Source: Bacteroidales bacterium
GTDB lineage: Bacteria > Bacteroidota > Bacteroidia > Bacteroidales > Bacteroidaceae
DNA length: 64,000 nucleotides
Assembly (NCBI GenBank): GCA_004554665.1
Contig: SFKY01000007.1
Coordinates: forward strand, 1 to 64,000
Reading direction: 5' to 3'
Part shown: positions 24,630 through 34,217 of the stretch, one piece after another
Position numbering within the stretch: the first letter of the stretch is position 1
How the letters are laid out: the number at the start of each line of letters is the position of its first letter
Translations under genes and position numbers: made by a program
The notes under the pieces: model-generated
What the model was told of the DNA's origin: nothing
Databases searched by the model: none
Seen by the model: only the letters and a program-made list of their open reading frames with translations

Positions 24630-27600
24630 ATGAACAGCTCCTACAGACTATTAGCGTGTCTGGTATGGGCGTGGGTGTCCCTCGCTCTTCCGGCACATCC
24701 GATAGATAGCGTCACCGCCCGCCGCACGGCACTCCGGTTTGTCACCCAACGAGGCAAGACCCTCTCCGCCAAGCCAGTGCCTGCCAGGGCGGCGCAACGC
24801 ATCGCTTCGACAGCTTCCGAAGATTCCCGTTACTACATATTCGATACCGAGGACGATGGCGGATTTGTCGTCGTCTCGGCCGATGACCGCACGGTTCCCA
24901 TCCTGGGCTACACAGACAGCGGCCATTATGACGAAGCCCAACTGCCCGAAGCCCTCTGTGCCTTGCTCGACCGCTATGCGGAAGAGATAGCCGGCCTTGA
25001 CGCTTCTGAAACCGACGTGCAGGTGCCCGAGACCGTGACTGTGGATGCGGCAGAGGCCGACGGGAGTGCCGTGACCGAGTCGGCGCGCCACTATATCGCC
25101 CCCTTGCTCACCACCTTGTGGGGGCAGGGCGATCCCTATAACGCCCAATGCCCGGTGTACTACAACGCTGACGGCACATCGAGCGGCAAACTCAGTGCCA
25201 CAGGATGCGTAGCCACTGCGCTGGCGCAGGTGATGGCCTACTACCGCTATCCCTCACAGACCAAGGCCGCCATACCCTCGTACTCGTTTACCAGCGGTGG
25301 CAAGACGATCTCCATGCCGTCCATCGCAGCGGGTACCGCGATAGATTGGGAGCATATCACAGACACCTACACCTCCGCCAGCGCGGATGAGGAGAAGGCT
25401 GCGGTGGCGCAGCTCATGGTGATGGTGGGCACAGGGTGCCAGATGGTGTATGGAGCGGCGTCGGCAGCCTATCTGACCAGTGGCCAATACTTCCTGCGCG
25501 ACTGCATGGGCTATGATGAGAGCATGGACTACCAGTTGCGCAAAAACTATACGCTGGCCGAGTGGGTGACCCTGATCTATACCGAGATAGCGCAGGGGAG
25601 GCCTGTGGCCTATCGTGGCACCTCACAGAGCGGCGCACATGCCTTTGTGCTCGACGGCTACGACAGCGGCGAACTCTTTCATATCAACTGGGGATGGGGT
25701 GGTACCGCCAATGGCTACTTCCGCATCACAGCCCTGCAGCCTTCGGCCAACAGTGGCAGCAGCGGGTATGCCCAAGAGCAGGAAGCCATCGTGCGTCTGA
25801 TGCCCAGCGATGGCATCAGTACCGCCGTCGACACCACGCCAAGGCTCACCATGCACAATATCTGTGTGAGCGGCAGCACGATCACTTGCACCTATACCAA
25901 TTTTTCGGGACAACTGGGTACTTTCTATACCAGCATCGGTTATCTCAAGAGCGACGGGAGTATCGAAAAACTGCAGAATGGGTCACTCACAATCCTCAAT
26001 AATGGTTATGAGATTACCAAAAGTTATACGGTAAGCGGACTGTCTGACGGTACGTGGCATGTCGTGCCCATCGCACGCACCTTCTCGTCGGGCGTGTGGA
26101 ATACCTCGGTCAATCCCGAACGAGACTATGTGAAAGCCGTGGTCAAGAATGGGGTGGTGACGCTGACGTACCCCGGAGCCGACGGGGCCAGCCTCTCGGC
26201 CACGGCTTGGGATGTCCGCGGCGATGCCGTGGCCGGAAGCCAGCAGAACGTGACGGTGACACTGGCCAATACCGGCAGCGATGAGTTCCACCAGTCGCTC
26301 TACTGCTTTGCCAGCACTTCGGCCGACATGGGAACTGCCTTAGGTACGGCCGACGTGACGGTGGTGCCCGGTTCTTCGACCGATGTCACCTATACCATTA
26401 CCCCTGCCGCTGCCGGTACCTATACCGTGTGGCTGGCCCGCAGTGCTACGGGGGCGGACATTGTGGGGAGCACCACCATGACCATCGGCGACAACGCTAC
26501 CGACACGCGCAACCTCTCCATCGTCAACTGTGTATATGACAATATCGTAGACCGTACTGTCTATGGCAACTACCGTCGTGCCACCATCTACGTGCGCAAC
26601 AATACGGCTGTCGACTATCACGGCCAGATCAGCGTGCGCTTGTATAAGGGGGCTATCGGCGCCACTAAGTATGGTCATGTGGTCTCGTACATGCTGCCGG
26701 TGGATGTGGCCGCAGGGGCAGTGGCCTCGACCGTCTGTCTGACCGATGAGGTGGATGTGGACTGCAACTATGGTTATACGTTTTATTACCAGGACGGCAA
26801 GACTGCCTTGGATGGCAAGACCAGTGTGATCTACGCACGCACCCAGCGTCCCGGCGTGGTCTTTTACCAGGCTTCGGGCGATCGCAGTGCGGTGGCGCCC
26901 ACCGAAACGGTGGACGCGGGCGATGCCGCCGCCGTGGACATGCGCCACGTGACCACGGTGGCACACGTGACACCATCGACCAATCCCCGTGCCATCTATG
27001 TGGTGGATGCCGATGCCACGGTTCCGGAGGAGATAGCCTCGCTCAATGTGGTCAGGGACGGGCATGCCGACAACATTACCCTCACTCACGGACAGGCTTC
27101 CGTCTTCCCCTGTGCGGTGGAGGCGGATGCAATACATTACCAGTACGTCGTACCCACCAGTGGGCGTGGTGTGGGCAGTTGGGAGACCTTCTGGGTACCC
27201 TTTACGCCTACCAATGTCACGGCCAATGGAGGTAGTGTGTCGTTTGACGGGCAGCAATGGAGCCTGCGCACGATGTCGGGACTCGATGCCGAGGGCCATC
27301 CCGTTTTTGGAACCGTCGATGCCGTGCAGGCCGGGATTCCCTACGTGCTCAAGGCATCAGCCGATAGGGCAGGGCAGACGCTCGATTTCTCGGCCACCCA
27401 TGTCTCCATCCCCCGTGGGGGAGGCCGCGCTGTAACCAGCACCATCACTTATCAGATGGAGGGCACCTCCAGCCTGCTCTCCCAGTCGGGCCTGTACACC
27501 CTCAACGAGGCCGGCACTGCCTTCGTCTATCGTTTGGAACCCACCGAGGTGCAGCCCTTTCATGCCTATCTCACCACCACACTGAGCGAGGGGGCGCGTC

Positions 27601-27794
27601 AGTCCACGATTCCTATCGAGTCGGGCACCACAGGTATCGTTCTCTCCCAAGGCACAGCCGACGCCACCCCCGTAACTGTCTACGACCTGCGCGGCGTGGC
27701 TGTGGCCAAATTACCGAGTGTAGGGGGACAGGTACCTGTAGGCAAGTTGCCTAAGGGTGTGTATATCATCAATGGCAAGAAGGTGGTGAGATGA
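24630..27794 (+). CDS. Secreted C10-family cysteine peptidase (streptopain-like) with sorting tail
   Basis: 1054 aa exported protein. The signal peptide is about MNSSYRLLACLVWAWVSLALPA. A propeptide of the Spi type follows, including FDTEDDGGFVVVSADDRTVPILGY. The peptidase domain has the catalytic Cys in TGCVATALAQVMAYY (Cys193) and His in SGAHAFVLDGYD (His337), ending in HINWGWGGTANGYF. About 600 further residues look like beta-sandwich domains, and the last 35 or so (VYDLRG...LPKGVYIINGKKVVR) match the C-terminal tail seen on two other secreted enzymes here. C10 enzymes degrade host or dietary protein. It stands alone, with a terminator behind it. Confidence 0.9.
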   Translation: MNSSYRLLACLVWAWVSLALPAHPIDSVTARRTALRFVTQRGKTLSAKPVPARAAQRIASTASEDSRYYIFDTEDDGGFVVVSADDRTVPILGYTDSGHYDEAQLPEALCALLDRYAEEIAGLDASETDVQVPETVTVDAAEADGSAVTESARHYIAPLLTTLWGQGDPYNAQCPVYYNADGTSSGKLSATGCVATALAQVMAYYRYPSQTKAAIPSYSFTSGGKTISMPSIAAGTAIDWEHITDTYTSASADEEKAAVAQLMVMVGTGCQMVYGAASAAYLTSGQYFLRDCMGYDESMDYQLRKNYTLAEWVTLIYTEIAQGRPVAYRGTSQSGAHAFVLDGYDSGELFHINWGWGGTANGYFRITALQPSANSGSSGYAQEQEAIVRLMPSDGISTAVDTTPRLTMHNICVSGSTITCTYTNFSGQLGTFYTSIGYLKSDGSIEKLQNGSLTILNNGYEITKSYTVSGLSDGTWHVVPIARTFSSGVWNTSVNPERDYVKAVVKNGVVTLTYPGADGASLSATAWDVRGDAVAGSQQNVTVTLANTGSDEFHQSLYCFASTSADMGTALGTADVTVVPGSSTDVTYTITPAAAGTYTVWLARSATGADIVGSTTMTIGDNATDTRNLSIVNCVYDNIVDRTVYGNYRRATIYVRNNTAVDYHGQISVRLYKGAIGATKYGHVVSYMLPVDVAAGAVASTVCLTDEVDVDCNYGYTFYYQDGKTALDGKTSVIYARTQRPGVVFYQASGDRSAVAPTETVDAGDAAAVDMRHVTTVAHVTPSTNPRAIYVVDADATVPEEIASLNVVRDGHADNITLTHGQASVFPCAVEADAIHYQYVVPTSGRGVGSWETFWVPFTPTNVTANGGSVSFDGQQWSLRTMSGLDAEGHPVFGTVDAVQAGIPYVLKASADRAGQTLDFSATHVSIPRGGGRAVTSTITYQMEGTSSLLSQSGLYTLNEAGTAFVYRLEPTEVQPFHAYLTTTLSEGARQSTIPIESGTTGIVLSQGTADATPVTVYDLRGVAVAKLPSVGGQVPVGKLPKGVYIINGKKVVR

Positions 27795-27817
27795 GCAGGT
27801 GTAATGGCTCATAACAT

Positions 27818-27861
27818 AAAAACAGGCAGGCACCGAGGATGTGTGGTGCCTGCCTGTTTTT
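27818..27861. terminator. Bidirectional intrinsic terminator
   Basis: A perfect 17-bp inverted repeat (27818-27834 and 27845-27861) with a 10-nt loop. The stem ends in A/T runs on both sides, so it can end transcription of the C10 peptidase gene (plus) and of the convergent GH78 gene (minus). Confidence 0.92.
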
Positions 27862-27896
27862 ATGTTTGTATAGCTGAGTTTCTCTCTCTTAGATGA

Positions 27897-30173
27897 TCAT
27901 TCTTTCACCTCGATCTCGTGGTCTCCCTCGCTGAGCCACACGGCTGTCTTGCCGGTTTTTAGCAAAGCGGCATCTTGTACGACGACTTTGGCATTGATAG
28001 GTTTCTTGTCGAGGTTAATCTGCGCCATATTCGCGGAGGGGATGTAGACCAGGGCTTTTGTCCCACGCGGCACACCTACCCCCATGCACAGGCTTCCCTG
28101 CTCGCGCTTGAAGGATGTCTTGACCGTACCTTTGACGGTGGGGAAGGTGAGGGCTGCCTCCTTGAAGACCACATATTGCGGATCGACCACAAATTTGGTG
28201 TATCCGGGTTCGATAGGGGCTACACCCATGAGGTACTGGGAGATGACGGTAAGTCCGCCACCGCTCCATGCGTGGTTGGCAGAGCCGCCAGTAAAGTTTT
28301 TGACATGCGCATCCCAGAACTCGAAAAGGGTATAGTAATCCTTGTGGTTCACCATCGGGGCGATGCGTTTCTGCAATCGCTTCATGCCGTATTCGCCATA
28401 ACCCATGTAGAAGAGGGCCTCCATCACGTATTTTTCCATATACGGACTGGAGTACATCTGTGTTTGCAACACTTTGTAGATGGCCTTGTACTTGTCTTTG
28501 CTGGCGATACCGGAGATGACAGCCAATGCCTGTACGCGGTCATCGGTAGCATTCATGTTTTCAGGATGACGGTAGCAGTAGCCGTTCCAGCACTTGTTGA
28601 ATCCTTCTTTCAGCTGTGTCATTGTGGTGCGGTATTCCTGCGCGTCGGCCGGAGAGCCGATTAGTTCGGCCATGTGTGCCGCCGCATCGAGCGCCATGTA
28701 GTGCCAACCGGCGATAATGAGCCTCAGGTCACGATGGTACCCCCAGTCGCCCCAGAGCCATTTGGTCTTGCGTGTGGCGGTGATTCCCATCTTGTCGAGT
28801 TTCCACAACTGCAGATAGCGTCGTACGGCCGGATAGACGGTGCGGATGGCCTCCGCGTCGCCGGTATTCATGTAATAGTTCCAGAATCCGTACCGTCCGA
28901 TGCTGGCGAGCATCTGCCCCGGCAACTCTTCATCGTAGTTTCCTGGGATGGGAGAGTACAGTTCGCCGGCGGGTTTTTGCCATGCACAAAGTTCCAGCAT
29001 ACCCTTGCGCATCAGGGCGTGGGCCGATGTGGACAGGCTGTAGAATGCCTCGCCTGTGAGCGTGGTCTCGTCTCCCCACCATTGGGCGCGCTCGCGATCC
29101 GGGCAGTCCGTGTAGGTATCACGCATGTTGACATAAAGCGTGTTCAGAGACTTTTGCCAGAAGCGGTTGAAGAAGTCGTTGTCGCAGCTGAAGGTGCCTT
29201 CGGCCACCGTGTCGTACCCTGTCTCCCGATAAGAGATGTCGTTTACTTGGATATCCTTGGGTACGAAGAGGAAAATCTCCTCGCCGTTCATCCATCCCAG
29301 CGACTCATACTGCTGTTTTCCCTGTCGGGTGATATACTGGGCGCGGACGTTCCAGGTGCCGCCGCTATAGCTGTGGTTGGTCTGAATCTCTATGCGCTGG
29401 CCGCCGCGGCTGTCGGTCACGTCGATGACCGGCGTTACCTGAAGGTTGCCCGGCATACGCGCCACGATGGTGTCTTGATTCTTTCCCGGCTTACGCTTGA
29501 AGGCAATGCTGCGGATGCCAAAGTCCTTCCACATGGGGATGGGACGCTTCGTCATCTTACCCCACGGCTTGGCCTCCCAGCCTCCGAGGGTTATCGAAGG
29601 GCGGAATCCGAATTTGGAGCGTGCATCCTCCGTCTGCCATCCGGCTATATCTTTGGTCGCATCGAAGCAGATGTTGCTTTCGGGCAGGCGGTAGTTCGGC
29701 TCCTTGCCAGTGGCTGTTCCGTAGGCGGGATGGATGCGGCTCGCCCACGACCCGTTGGTATCTATCGCGTCGTCGGCAGCATCGATGTAAAGTCCAGCTT
29801 TGCCACTGTCGGCGTGGGAGAAGCCCGACTTGCCGAAGTACCATACGAGCACGGAAATGCGGTTTTGGCCGCGTCGGAGCGACGGTCCCAAGTCTATCTC
29901 GTCATAGTAGCTTTCGCCTGGTGCTGGACCGCGCTTCAGCTGGCCCTCAAAGACTACCAGGCGGCCATTTATCCACAGCCAATACTTGGAGTCGCAGGCA
30001 ATCTTGGTCATCATTCGCCCCGGTTTCTTTTTCAGTACAATGTCTTTCTGGAACGCTATCCACGTATTGGGACGGTTCGCCTGACTGTCATCGGCTGTAA
30101 TCCACTTTGCTTCCGCCGCCGAGAGCGGCAGCATGCAGCAGCAAAAGAGCCACAATAAGATAGTTCTATACAT
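27897..30173 (-). CDS. Secreted GH78-type alpha-L-rhamnosidase
   Basis: 758 aa enzyme with signal peptide MYRTILLWLFCCCMLPLSAAEA. An N-terminal beta-sandwich (ACDSKYWLWINGRLVVFEGQLKR) precedes an (alpha/alpha)6 barrel. Its catalytic region is YTDCPDRERAQWWGDE (residues 354-369), where rhamnosidases carry their acidic general acid. GGSANHAWSGG and a C-terminal beta domain complete the GH78 layout. It should release terminal L-rhamnose from plant or microbial glycans in the periplasm or outside. The ATG at 30173 is chosen for the signal peptide. There is no SusC/SusD pair nearby, so this is not a standard polysaccharide-utilization locus. Confidence 0.86.
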   Translation of the reverse strand: MYRTILLWLFCCCMLPLSAAEAKWITADDSQANRPNTWIAFQKDIVLKKKPGRMMTKIACDSKYWLWINGRLVVFEGQLKRGPAPGESYYDEIDLGPSLRRGQNRISVLVWYFGKSGFSHADSGKAGLYIDAADDAIDTNGSWASRIHPAYGTATGKEPNYRLPESNICFDATKDIAGWQTEDARSKFGFRPSITLGGWEAKPWGKMTKRPIPMWKDFGIRSIAFKRKPGKNQDTIVARMPGNLQVTPVIDVTDSRGGQRIEIQTNHSYSGGTWNVRAQYITRQGKQQYESLGWMNGEEIFLFVPKDIQVNDISYRETGYDTVAEGTFSCDNDFFNRFWQKSLNTLYVNMRDTYTDCPDRERAQWWGDETTLTGEAFYSLSTSAHALMRKGMLELCAWQKPAGELYSPIPGNYDEELPGQMLASIGRYGFWNYYMNTGDAEAIRTVYPAVRRYLQLWKLDKMGITATRKTKWLWGDWGYHRDLRLIIAGWHYMALDAAAHMAELIGSPADAQEYRTTMTQLKEGFNKCWNGYCYRHPENMNATDDRVQALAVISGIASKDKYKAIYKVLQTQMYSSPYMEKYVMEALFYMGYGEYGMKRLQKRIAPMVNHKDYYTLFEFWDAHVKNFTGGSANHAWSGGGLTVISQYLMGVAPIEPGYTKFVVDPQYVVFKEAALTFPTVKGTVKTSFKREQGSLCMGVGVPRGTKALVYIPSANMAQINLDKKPINAKVVVQDAALLKTGKTAVWLSEGDHEIEVKE

Positions 30174-30271
30174 ATAATAATAATTTTTAGGTTGTGTCGT
30201 TGATAATGCCGCATGTTGCTCCATGCCGCTAACGTTACATGATTTGTATTATGTTTTTGATGATAACAGGA

Positions 30272-30302
30272 CAAAAATACAAATAATCAGGAAGATGGCA
30301 AA
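30272..30302 (-). promoter_or_regulatory. Promoter of the GH78 gene
   Basis: Minus-strand TTTG (30299-30302), a 19-bp spacer and TATTTTTG (30272-30279): a full match to the Bacteroidota consensus. The predicted leader is about 90 nt. Confidence 0.75.
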
Positions 30303-30312
30303 AATATTTTCG

Positions 30313-30320
30313 TAATTTTG
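30313..30320 (+). promoter_or_regulatory. Promoter -7 element for the BASS-type transporter
   Basis: TAATTTTG fits TAnnTTTG and lies 35 bp before the ATG at 30356. No clear -33 element is present. It is back to back with the GH78 promoter. Confidence 0.5.
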
Positions 30321-30355
30321 TCAATAAAACAAGAAAATACTCCAAAAAATCAAGC

Positions 30356-31324
30356 ATGAACAGTAAAGATATCTTGCAATTTCTGAAAAACTGGACGCTG
30401 CCCGTGGCGATGGTCACCGGCACCTTGCTCTATCTGGTCTTCGCCTTTGTCCCGGCCTTGGAGGGTGCGGCTACATTCTTGGCCCCCATCTGCGACCGCA
30501 TCCTGCCCCTGTTTATGTTTCTCATCCTCTTTGTCACCTTCTGTAAGGTAGACTTCCGGCGTCTGGTGCCCGTGGGATGGCATCTGTGGATAGGACTGGC
30601 ACAGGTGGTGCTGGTCTTCACCATCGTGTGGTTGGTGCTTGGTTTCGGCATCAGCGGTCGCAGCCTTATCCTGATGGAGGCTGTGCTCACCTGCATCATA
30701 GGTCCCTGTGCGGCAGCAGCGCCCGTGGTGACCGCCAAGCTTGGGGGCCGACTGGAGGAGATGACCACCTACACATTCTTGTCCAATTTTATCACCGCCC
30801 TGCTGATACCCATCTGTTTCCCGATGATAGAAAAAGGAGCCGACATTACCTTCGTCAGCGCCTTCCTCACCATCCTCTATCAGGTGTGCATGGTGCTCGT
30901 GTTGCCCATGCTCTTGGCCTATATCGTCAAGCATACCTGTCACCGCCTGCATCGGTGGATTGTCAGCGTGAAAGACCTGTCGTACTATCTGTGGGGATGC
31001 TCGCTGATGATGGTTACCGGCACCACGGTGCGCAATATCGTCCATGCCGACACCTCCGCTTCCTTCTTGGCGGTCATCGCCGCCCTTGGCCTTATCCTCT
31101 GTGTGGTGCAGTTTTCCGTAGGCCGCTTCATCGGTCATTATTTCCAGGCCACCATCGAGGCCGGGCAGGCATTGGGACAGAAGAATACGGCCTTTGCCAT
31201 CTGGATAGCCTATACCTATCTCAATCCGCTCTCGTCCGTGGGGCCGGGATGTTACATCCTTTGGCAGAATATCATCAACTCTGTGGAGATTTGGCTGTAC
31301 CGCAAACGCAATGGAGCCGACTGA
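30356..31324 (+). CDS. Bile acid:sodium symporter-like (BASS/ArsB-3 group) transporter
   Basis: 322 aa with about ten membrane segments. CIIGPCAAAAPVVTAKLGG (mid-protein) and the late GQKNTAFAIWIAYTYLNPLSSVGPGCYILWQN match the two crossover motifs of the bile acid/sodium symporter fold. The protein is strongly hydrophobic, with no extra domain. Its natural substrate in Bacteroidota is not established; organic anions or metabolites are possible. It is a single gene, divergent from the GH78 gene and convergent with the DMT transporter. Confidence 0.75.
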   Translation: MNSKDILQFLKNWTLPVAMVTGTLLYLVFAFVPALEGAATFLAPICDRILPLFMFLILFVTFCKVDFRRLVPVGWHLWIGLAQVVLVFTIVWLVLGFGISGRSLILMEAVLTCIIGPCAAAAPVVTAKLGGRLEEMTTYTFLSNFITALLIPICFPMIEKGADITFVSAFLTILYQVCMVLVLPMLLAYIVKHTCHRLHRWIVSVKDLSYYLWGCSLMMVTGTTVRNIVHADTSASFLAVIAALGLILCVVQFSVGRFIGHYFQATIEAGQALGQKNTAFAIWIAYTYLNPLSSVGPGCYILWQNIINSVEIWLYRKRNGAD

Positions 31325-31350
31325 TGGCGTCCCTCGTCCGACGCCCAGGC

Positions 31351-32286
31351 TCACTGCCGTGACTGCCGTTTGCGCAGGCTGGGAAACATGCGACGGATGC
31401 GCAGGAGCTGGTGGTTGATGCTGCCGCCGGCGATGATTACCGTCACTGCCAGGATGACCAGCAGCATGCCCACAGCCAGCCGCATCGTCATGGGCTCGTG
31501 AAACACCGTCACCGCAAAGGCTACCGCCGTGACAGGCTCCAAGGCACCAAGTATGGCCACGGGTGTGCTGCCTATATGACCTATGGCCGCACTGGTGCAG
31601 AGCAGCGATACTGCCGTGGGAAACAGGGCGATGGCAAAGGCATACAGCCACAGGGTGGGCTGCGACTGGAGGATGCCGATGCTCTCTGGGCGGAAGCGGA
31701 AAGCAAACAGGAAGAGCCCGAAGAAGATGACGTAGAGCGTGAGTTTGAGCGTAGGCACCTCGCGCAGCCGTTTGCCGTTTACCGCCACCAGATAGATGGC
31801 GTAGGAGAGGGCAGACAGAAACACCAGCAGCAGTCCTATGGGGCTGAGCACCTCGCCGCCGTCGCCCCGGTAGAGCAGGGCGATGCCGCTCATGGCCAAC
31901 ACGATGCAGACCACTGTCACCGCCCTGATGCGCTCATGGAAGCACAGCGCCATGATGACCGTCACCAGGATGGGGTAGATAAACAGGAGGGTGGAGGCGA
32001 TGGCTGTGCCCAGATACAGATACGAGGTGTAGAGCGTGAGCGACGACAGCGCCATGGCCACGCCCAATGCCACCAACGGCAGCACCTGCGGACGGCGTAA
32101 TCCGAAGCCCCTGCCCCGTGCCACCATCATGAGGGCCAGCATGGGGATGGCAAAAAGGTATCTTATGAAAAGCACACTGTACGCATCGATGCCGGCCTGC
32201 ATCAGCGGCATGGCAAATAGCGGGTTGGTACCATAACTGGCCGCGGCCGCGGCACCCAGCAAATATCCCTTTACCTTACAGTTCAT
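31351..32286 (-). CDS. DMT-family (EamA) transporter
   Basis: 311 aa with ten membrane segments in two EamA repeats. The first repeat begins GYLLGAAAAASYGTNPLFAMPLMQAG, and the second begins SPIGLLLVFLSALSYAIYLVAVNG. The motif GALEPVTAVAFAVTVFHEPMTM near the end is typical. Such proteins export amino acids or other metabolites. The ATG at 32286 (MNCKVKGY) is preferred, as the longer frame starts near the promoter-like TACCTTTG. Single-gene unit. Confidence 0.88.
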   Translation of the reverse strand: MNCKVKGYLLGAAAAASYGTNPLFAMPLMQAGIDAYSVLFIRYLFAIPMLALMMVARGRGFGLRRPQVLPLVALGVAMALSSLTLYTSYLYLGTAIASTLLFIYPILVTVIMALCFHERIRAVTVVCIVLAMSGIALLYRGDGGEVLSPIGLLLVFLSALSYAIYLVAVNGKRLREVPTLKLTLYVIFFGLFLFAFRFRPESIGILQSQPTLWLYAFAIALFPTAVSLLCTSAAIGHIGSTPVAILGALEPVTAVAFAVTVFHEPMTMRLAVGMLLVILAVTVIIAGGSINHQLLRIRRMFPSLRKRQSRQ

Positions 32287-32324
32287 CTCTCTCTTTGCAA
32301 TTCTTAATAGGTGAAAACGTCGTG

Positions 32325-32332
32325 CAAAGGTA
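32325..32332 (-). promoter_or_regulatory. Promoter -7 element for the DMT transporter
   Basis: Minus-strand TACCTTTG, an exact TAnnTTTG match, 38 bp upstream of the ATG at 32286. The -33 position has no TTTG. Confidence 0.5.
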
Positions 32333-32422
32333 GCCAAATATTATCGGAATCGAGCATCGGAGGCAAGGAAAAACACCTCCAATACCATGTCTGTGTGAAT
32401 GGTGGCCGTGGCAGATAGATTT

Positions 32423-32484
32423 CGTAAATGCCACCTTTAGCGCGCCAAACATGGCATTTACGACCCCTAAACGTGGCATTTGGG
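32423..32484. repeat. Interspersed modular repeat, copy E
   Basis: Three modules: GTAAATGCCACCTTTAGCG, GCCAAACATGGCATTTACG and CCTAAACGTGGCATTTGGG. It lies between the ABC exporter stop and the DMT transporter promoter, both on the minus strand. The first module is identical to that of copy D. Confidence 0.88.
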
Positions 32485-32510
32485 TTTTCGGTCTGCAATC
32501 TTGATGGCGG

Positions 32511-34178
32511 TTACTTGCCTATCCGCAGCACCTGGTCGCAATAGTCGACCACAGCTGGTCGGTGCGTGATGAAGATGACGGTCCTGTCGTGACGTGCCAA
32601 CACATTGGCCAGCAGCTGGCGCTCCGTCTCCGGGTCCAGGGCACTGGTGGCCTCGTCGAAAAGCATGACCGATCGGTCGCGCAACAGCGCCCGGGCGATG
32701 GCGATACGCTGCGCCTGTCCCTCGCTCAGACCGCCTCCGGCTTCGGCACACGAGGTGTCGAGCCCATTGGGCAGTTCGCTTACAAAGTCGGCGCAGGCCC
32801 TGTGGAGTGCGTCGAGCATCTCGTCGGTGGTGGCATCCCACTTGCCCAGCCGCAGGTTGTCGCGGATGGTGCCGCTCATGAGCGTGTTGCCCTGTGGCAC
32901 GTAGACAAAATTGCAGCGCATGCGCGGTGTCAGGGGCAGGCTGCGGTGGCGGTCGTAGATCTCCACGCTGCCCTGCTGGGGCCGTATGAGTGCGAGGATG
33001 AGGCGTACCAGCGTGGTCTTGCCCGCCCCGGTCTCTCCGAGGATGGCCGTGCATGATCCCGGACGGAAATCGAAGTCGAGTCCGTCGAGCACATTGCCGC
33101 TCTCGGCATCGTAGGCGTAGCCCACTCTGCTGAAACGGATGCCGCAGGGTGCGTCGAGGACAATGGGGGTACCCTGTTCTTCGAGCGGGTCTTCCTCTAA
33201 CTCCATCAGGCGCTCGGCAGCAGTAAAGACGCTCACGAAAGAGGGGACCAGCCGGGTGAGGCTACGCGCCGGAGACTGAATCTTGTTGACCAGTTGGAGA
33301 AAGGCCGTCATACCGCCAAACGTCAGCGTGTGGGCTGACAGTCGTACGGCTGCCCACAGGAAGGCGATAAGATAGCCCAATGCAAAGCCGAAGTTGAGTA
33401 CCAAGTTGGAAAACACGCTGAACAGGGTGCGGCGCACCACATTGTGGCGCAGTTGGCTTTGCGTATCCTCCAGCCGTCCCACCATCGCTGCGTCGCTCTC
33501 CAGCGTCTTGATGAGCGTGCGGTGCTGCACCGTCTCTTGGAGCACGCTCTGCACACGCGAGTCAGAGTCTCTGACCATGCGGGTGAGGCGGCGCATCTGG
33601 CGCACGTAGACTTTGCTCACCAGCAAGAAGATGGGGATGATGCCCACGATGATGAAGGCCAGCGTGTGGTCCATCGTATAAAGGTATGAGAAGGCTCCGA
33701 GGAAAAGGCAGAGCACGCCGAGGGTGTTGGGGAGGGTCTCGGTGAGGAAGTTGACGACATTGGCCACATCCTGTTCGAGACGGTTGATGACATCGCCGGA
33801 GTGGTGGCCGTCTCGTCCGCTCCATTCAGACCGCAGGATGCGGTCGAGCATGCGCTGCTGCATGCGGTTTTGGGCGCGGATGCCCAGTAGGTTGCGCACC
33901 CATACGGAAGATATGCTCAGCGCGAAGTCGGCCAGGATGAGCAGTCCCATCACGGCCACCGCCGCATAGATGGATCCGGGCTCATTGCCGGCTGCCACGT
34001 CGATGGCGTGTTTCACGGCCCACACCTGTGCCAGGCTGGTCACCACCATCAGTATGCCTATGGCGGCATTGAGCACCGCCTGCAGGCGGTTGCCCCGCCA
34101 CGCGCGCCACAACCACTTCAGTATCTCGCCCGAGGTGTAGTGCGAGGAGGGAGGATTAAGCCATTCCTTGAGTTTCAT
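32511..34178 (-). CDS. ABC exporter, fused membrane and ATPase domains
   Basis: 555 aa half-transporter. The membrane domain (about residues 20-320, six segments) is followed by an ATPase domain with Walker A GETGAGKTT (381-389), signature LSEGQAQRIAIARALL (from 484), Walker B VMLFDEATSALD (from 504) and the switch His in ITHRP. It probably works as a homodimer that exports a lipid, peptide or drug. ATG at 34178 is used; ATG at 34184 is equally possible. It lies about 40 bp after nadK on the same strand. Confidence 0.9.
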   Translation of the reverse strand: MKLKEWLNPPSSHYTSGEILKWLWRAWRGNRLQAVLNAAIGILMVVTSLAQVWAVKHAIDVAAGNEPGSIYAAVAVMGLLILADFALSISSVWVRNLLGIRAQNRMQQRMLDRILRSEWSGRDGHHSGDVINRLEQDVANVVNFLTETLPNTLGVLCLFLGAFSYLYTMDHTLAFIIVGIIPIFLLVSKVYVRQMRRLTRMVRDSDSRVQSVLQETVQHRTLIKTLESDAAMVGRLEDTQSQLRHNVVRRTLFSVFSNLVLNFGFALGYLIAFLWAAVRLSAHTLTFGGMTAFLQLVNKIQSPARSLTRLVPSFVSVFTAAERLMELEEDPLEEQGTPIVLDAPCGIRFSRVGYAYDAESGNVLDGLDFDFRPGSCTAILGETGAGKTTLVRLILALIRPQQGSVEIYDRHRSLPLTPRMRCNFVYVPQGNTLMSGTIRDNLRLGKWDATTDEMLDALHRACADFVSELPNGLDTSCAEAGGGLSEGQAQRIAIARALLRDRSVMLFDEATSALDPETERQLLANVLARHDRTVIFITHRPAVVDYCDQVLRIGK

Positions 34179-34217
34179 AAACATCCTATTGCTTGGTAAC
34201 ATGACTTGTCCGGTAGG

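Noticed and set aside
32276..32479. Minus-strand frame starting MPRLGVVNAMF, also seen on the plus strand at 49478
   Set aside because: Both are translations of the modular intergenic repeat, not related proteins.
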